Shown here piece after piece: positions 6,761 through 8,328 of a stretch of DNA of 8,328 nucleotides (its first letter is position 1; each line of letters opens with the position of its first letter). Below the pieces are notes generated by a model. That model ran no database searches, was not told the DNA's origin, and saw nothing but the letters and a program-made list of their open reading frames with translations. Source of the stretch: Sulfurimonas sp. (lineage in GTDB: Bacteria; Campylobacterota; Campylobacteria; Campylobacterales; Sulfurimonadaceae); the NCBI GenBank assembly GCA_024762705.1, contig JANTGW010000035.1:1-8328 (forward strand), written 5' to 3'. Made by a program: the position numbers and the translations under genes.

Positions 6761-6766
6761 ATTATA
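6761..6766 (-). promoter_or_regulatory. -10 box of the ABC-F promoter
   Basis: Read on the minus strand this is a perfect TATAAT. Transcription should start near 6754, leaving a leader of about 36 bases before the ATG at 6718. The start lies almost on the upstream GTG at 6751, which further favours the ATG. No -35 box and no TG extension are visible. Confidence 0.55.
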
Positions 6767-6770
6767 GAGT

Positions 6771-6776
6771 TATAAT
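6771..6776 (+). promoter_or_regulatory. -10 box upstream of the FIST-GGDEF gene
   Basis: A perfect TATAAT ending 6 bases before the ATG at 6783. If used, the mRNA would begin at or within a base or two of the start codon and so be leaderless. An alternative TATTAT (6760-6765), overlapping the opposing box, would give about an 11-base leader. No Shine-Dalgarno is seen in either case. Confidence 0.45.
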
Positions 6777-6782
6777 GAAAAC

Positions 6783-8328
6783 ATGAAAAGTTTGAATATG
6801 TTATATCAAGATGAGAAATCATTAGATGACTTTATACAAATCCATTCCATAGAAAAGGCAGAAAACCTTTTTGTGCAAATATTCAGCGGAATTGTAAATC
6901 CTGATTATTTTATGGATGTAGCCAACACAGTAAAAAGAAAGCTCCCTGCTGCACATATTATGGGTACTACAACGAATGGAGAGATATGCAATGGTGAAAT
7001 AGGTGAAGAAAGTATTGTTATTTCATTTAGTATCTTTGAAAGCTCAAAAATAACATCTCAACTCTATAAATTTGACAAAACATTGAACCTCAAAGTCATT
7101 GAAAAAGATTTGATCTTTGATGATACAAAAGCGATGATTATTTTCAGTGACGGATTTAAAAGCGATGCAGAAAATTTTTTAAAGTCCGTTTGCACCATTA
7201 AGCCAGAAATTGTCATAGCCGGTGGACGTGCAGCTGATAAAAACTTTAAAGAGACCTATGTCTTTACAGAAAAAGAATATACTGATAATGGATGTATTAT
7301 CACGACACTCAGTGGAAAACACTTATTGGTAAACAGTGATTACATTTTAAAGTGGGCTTCCATTGGAAAAGAGATGCTTGTAACGAAGGCTGATGGCGCA
7401 AAACTGTATGAACTAGACGGCATGCCAATAAGAGATGTATATAGGAAATATCTCGGAGATGATATAGTAAAAAATTTGCCTGAGTCTTGTATGGCATTTC
7501 CTCTTATATTAAATAAAGACGGATTACTTGTTGCCCGAGATCCTATTGCTGTCGCTTCAGATAATGCTTTAATTTATGCAGGAAATTTTGAAGTGGGTGA
7601 CAAGGTGCGTTTTAGCTTCGCAAACATAGAAGAACTCACTGACAATCTCGATAAATATTTTGAAGAGATTAGAGAAATACCGGCTGAGGCAGTTTATATT
7701 TACTCTTGTTCGGCGAGAAAAGCACTGCTTCAAGACCAACTGATGGATGAGATCAACTTGCTTGAGTCTTTAGCTCCTACGGTTGGGTTTTTCACTTTTG
7801 GAGAGTTTTTTCATTCCGGAAAAGTTGCCGAACTTTTGAATGTCACAACAACTTTTATGATGCTTTCAGAATCGAAAAAAGTTGTGAAAAAAGAGTTGAA
7901 AGCAGCCGCTGTCAACCGTTTTGACCCAATAAAAAAAGCCTTAACAAATTTAGTGAAAATGACAACGAAAGAACTTGAAAATATTTCAACGCATGACAGT
8001 TTAACCGCTCTAAATAATAGAAACGAATATAAAAGAGTGCTTGATAAAAAAATAAAAAGTGCCCAAAGGTATGGAGATAAGTTCGGACTTATTATGATGG
8101 ACATAGATTTTTTTAAACGGGTAAATGATAACTATGGTCATAATGTTGGAGATGAAGTACTCAAAAAGTTCGCAGCTATTCTTAAAGAACACGTAAGAGA
8201 AGATGATTTTGTTGCAAGGTGGGGAGGAGAAGAGTTTATTATTATTGCGAATCATGCCGGTAAAAAAGAGCTTGAAAAGTTGACAAAAAAACTTCAAAAA
8301 GAGATTGCAAAAACATCTTTTGCCCCTG
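6783..8328 (+). CDS. FIST sensor domain-GGDEF diguanylate cyclase (partial, 3' end missing)
   Basis: Soluble sensor enzyme predicted to make c-di-GMP from two GTP in response to a small ligand. I translated 515 residues from ATG at 6783; the frame is open to the last base, so the C-terminus is lost. FIST N domain: about 28-220, with the IMGTTTNGEI segment (59-68) and IVIAGGRAAD (143-152). FIST C domain: about 225-360, with its hallmark SCSARKALL (308-316) and GFFTFGEFFHSG (335-346). A short helical linker (about 365-402) leads to GGDEF: DSLTALNNRNEY (405-416), metal-binding D440, FKRVND (444-449) and active-site GGEEF (481-485). The inhibitory-site RxxD is present (R472, D475), suggesting product feedback. 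There is no signal peptide or membrane helix. The FIST domain is thought to bind small molecules such as amino acids; the actual ligand is unknown. The nearby ATG at 6775 meets a stop after three codons. It is divergent from the ABC-F gene. Confidence 0.94.
   Translation, partial: MKSLNMLYQDEKSLDDFIQIHSIEKAENLFVQIFSGIVNPDYFMDVANTVKRKLPAAHIMGTTTNGEICNGEIGEESIVISFSIFESSKITSQLYKFDKTLNLKVIEKDLIFDDTKAMIIFSDGFKSDAENFLKSVCTIKPEIVIAGGRAADKNFKETYVFTEKEYTDNGCIITTLSGKHLLVNSDYILKWASIGKEMLVTKADGAKLYELDGMPIRDVYRKYLGDDIVKNLPESCMAFPLILNKDGLLVARDPIAVASDNALIYAGNFEVGDKVRFSFANIEELTDNLDKYFEEIREIPAEAVYIYSCSARKALLQDQLMDEINLLESLAPTVGFFTFGEFFHSGKVAELLNVTTTFMMLSESKKVVKKELKAAAVNRFDPIKKALTNLVKMTTKELENISTHDSLTALNNRNEYKRVLDKKIKSAQRYGDKFGLIMMDIDFFKRVNDNYGHNVGDEVLKKFAAILKEHVREDDFVARWGGEEFIIIANHAGKKELEKLTKKLQKEIAKTSFAP

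Noticed and set aside
7811..8297. Two minus-strand open frames of 97 and 95 residues near the right edge
   Set aside because: They are antisense to the FIST-GGDEF gene, whose motifs run unbroken through the region; their Phe/Ser-rich composition is typical of reverse-complemented Lys/Glu-rich coding sequence.

Overview
This 8.3 kb window looks like ordinary chromosome from a Campylobacterota (epsilonproteobacterial) bacterium, probably a Sulfurimonas-like free-living member. I infer this from the AT-rich, lysine/isoleucine-rich coding style, the very compact gene packing, the strong TATAAT-type -10 boxes without clear -35 boxes, and the type of two-component and c-di-GMP proteins. I could not run a search, so the genus is a guess. 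No rRNA, tRNA, CRISPR array, insertion sequence or prophage signal is visible, and no gene-free stretch exceeds 65 bases.

Layout, left to right. (1) Minus strand, 1-1342: an OmpR-type response regulator followed by its sensor histidine kinase. The kinase start overlaps the regulator stop by 8 bases, and its catalytic end lies beyond base 1. (2) Plus strand, 1369-4844: three co-oriented genes with small gaps. They encode a SpoU-family RNA methyltransferase, a degenerate-EAL/HDOD signalling protein, and the DEAD-box RNA helicase DbpA with its C-terminal rRNA-binding domain. Extended -10 boxes precede the second and third genes, so each can probably also be transcribed separately. (3) Minus strand, 4841-6718: an ABC-F ATPase whose stop codon overlaps that of dbpA in a shared TTAA. 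(4) Plus strand, 6783 to the right edge: a FIST-domain sensor fused to a GGDEF diguanylate cyclase, complete through the GGEEF motif but cut off by the window end. It is divergent from the ABC-F gene, with two nearly back-to-back TATAAT boxes between them.

Two themes alternate. Three genes (SpoU methyltransferase, DbpA, ABC-F) act on RNA or the ribosome. The others are signalling proteins: a two-component system, a probable c-di-GMP synthase, and an EAL/HDOD protein that appears to have lost c-di-GMP hydrolysis residues. Whether the two themes are functionally linked is not shown by the sequence. The items most worth a second look are the FIST-GGDEF fusion with its possibly leaderless start, the degenerate EAL/HDOD protein beside RNA genes, the HAMP-less kinase, and the zero-space convergent junction at 4841-4844. 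I found no clear evidence of a wholly new system.
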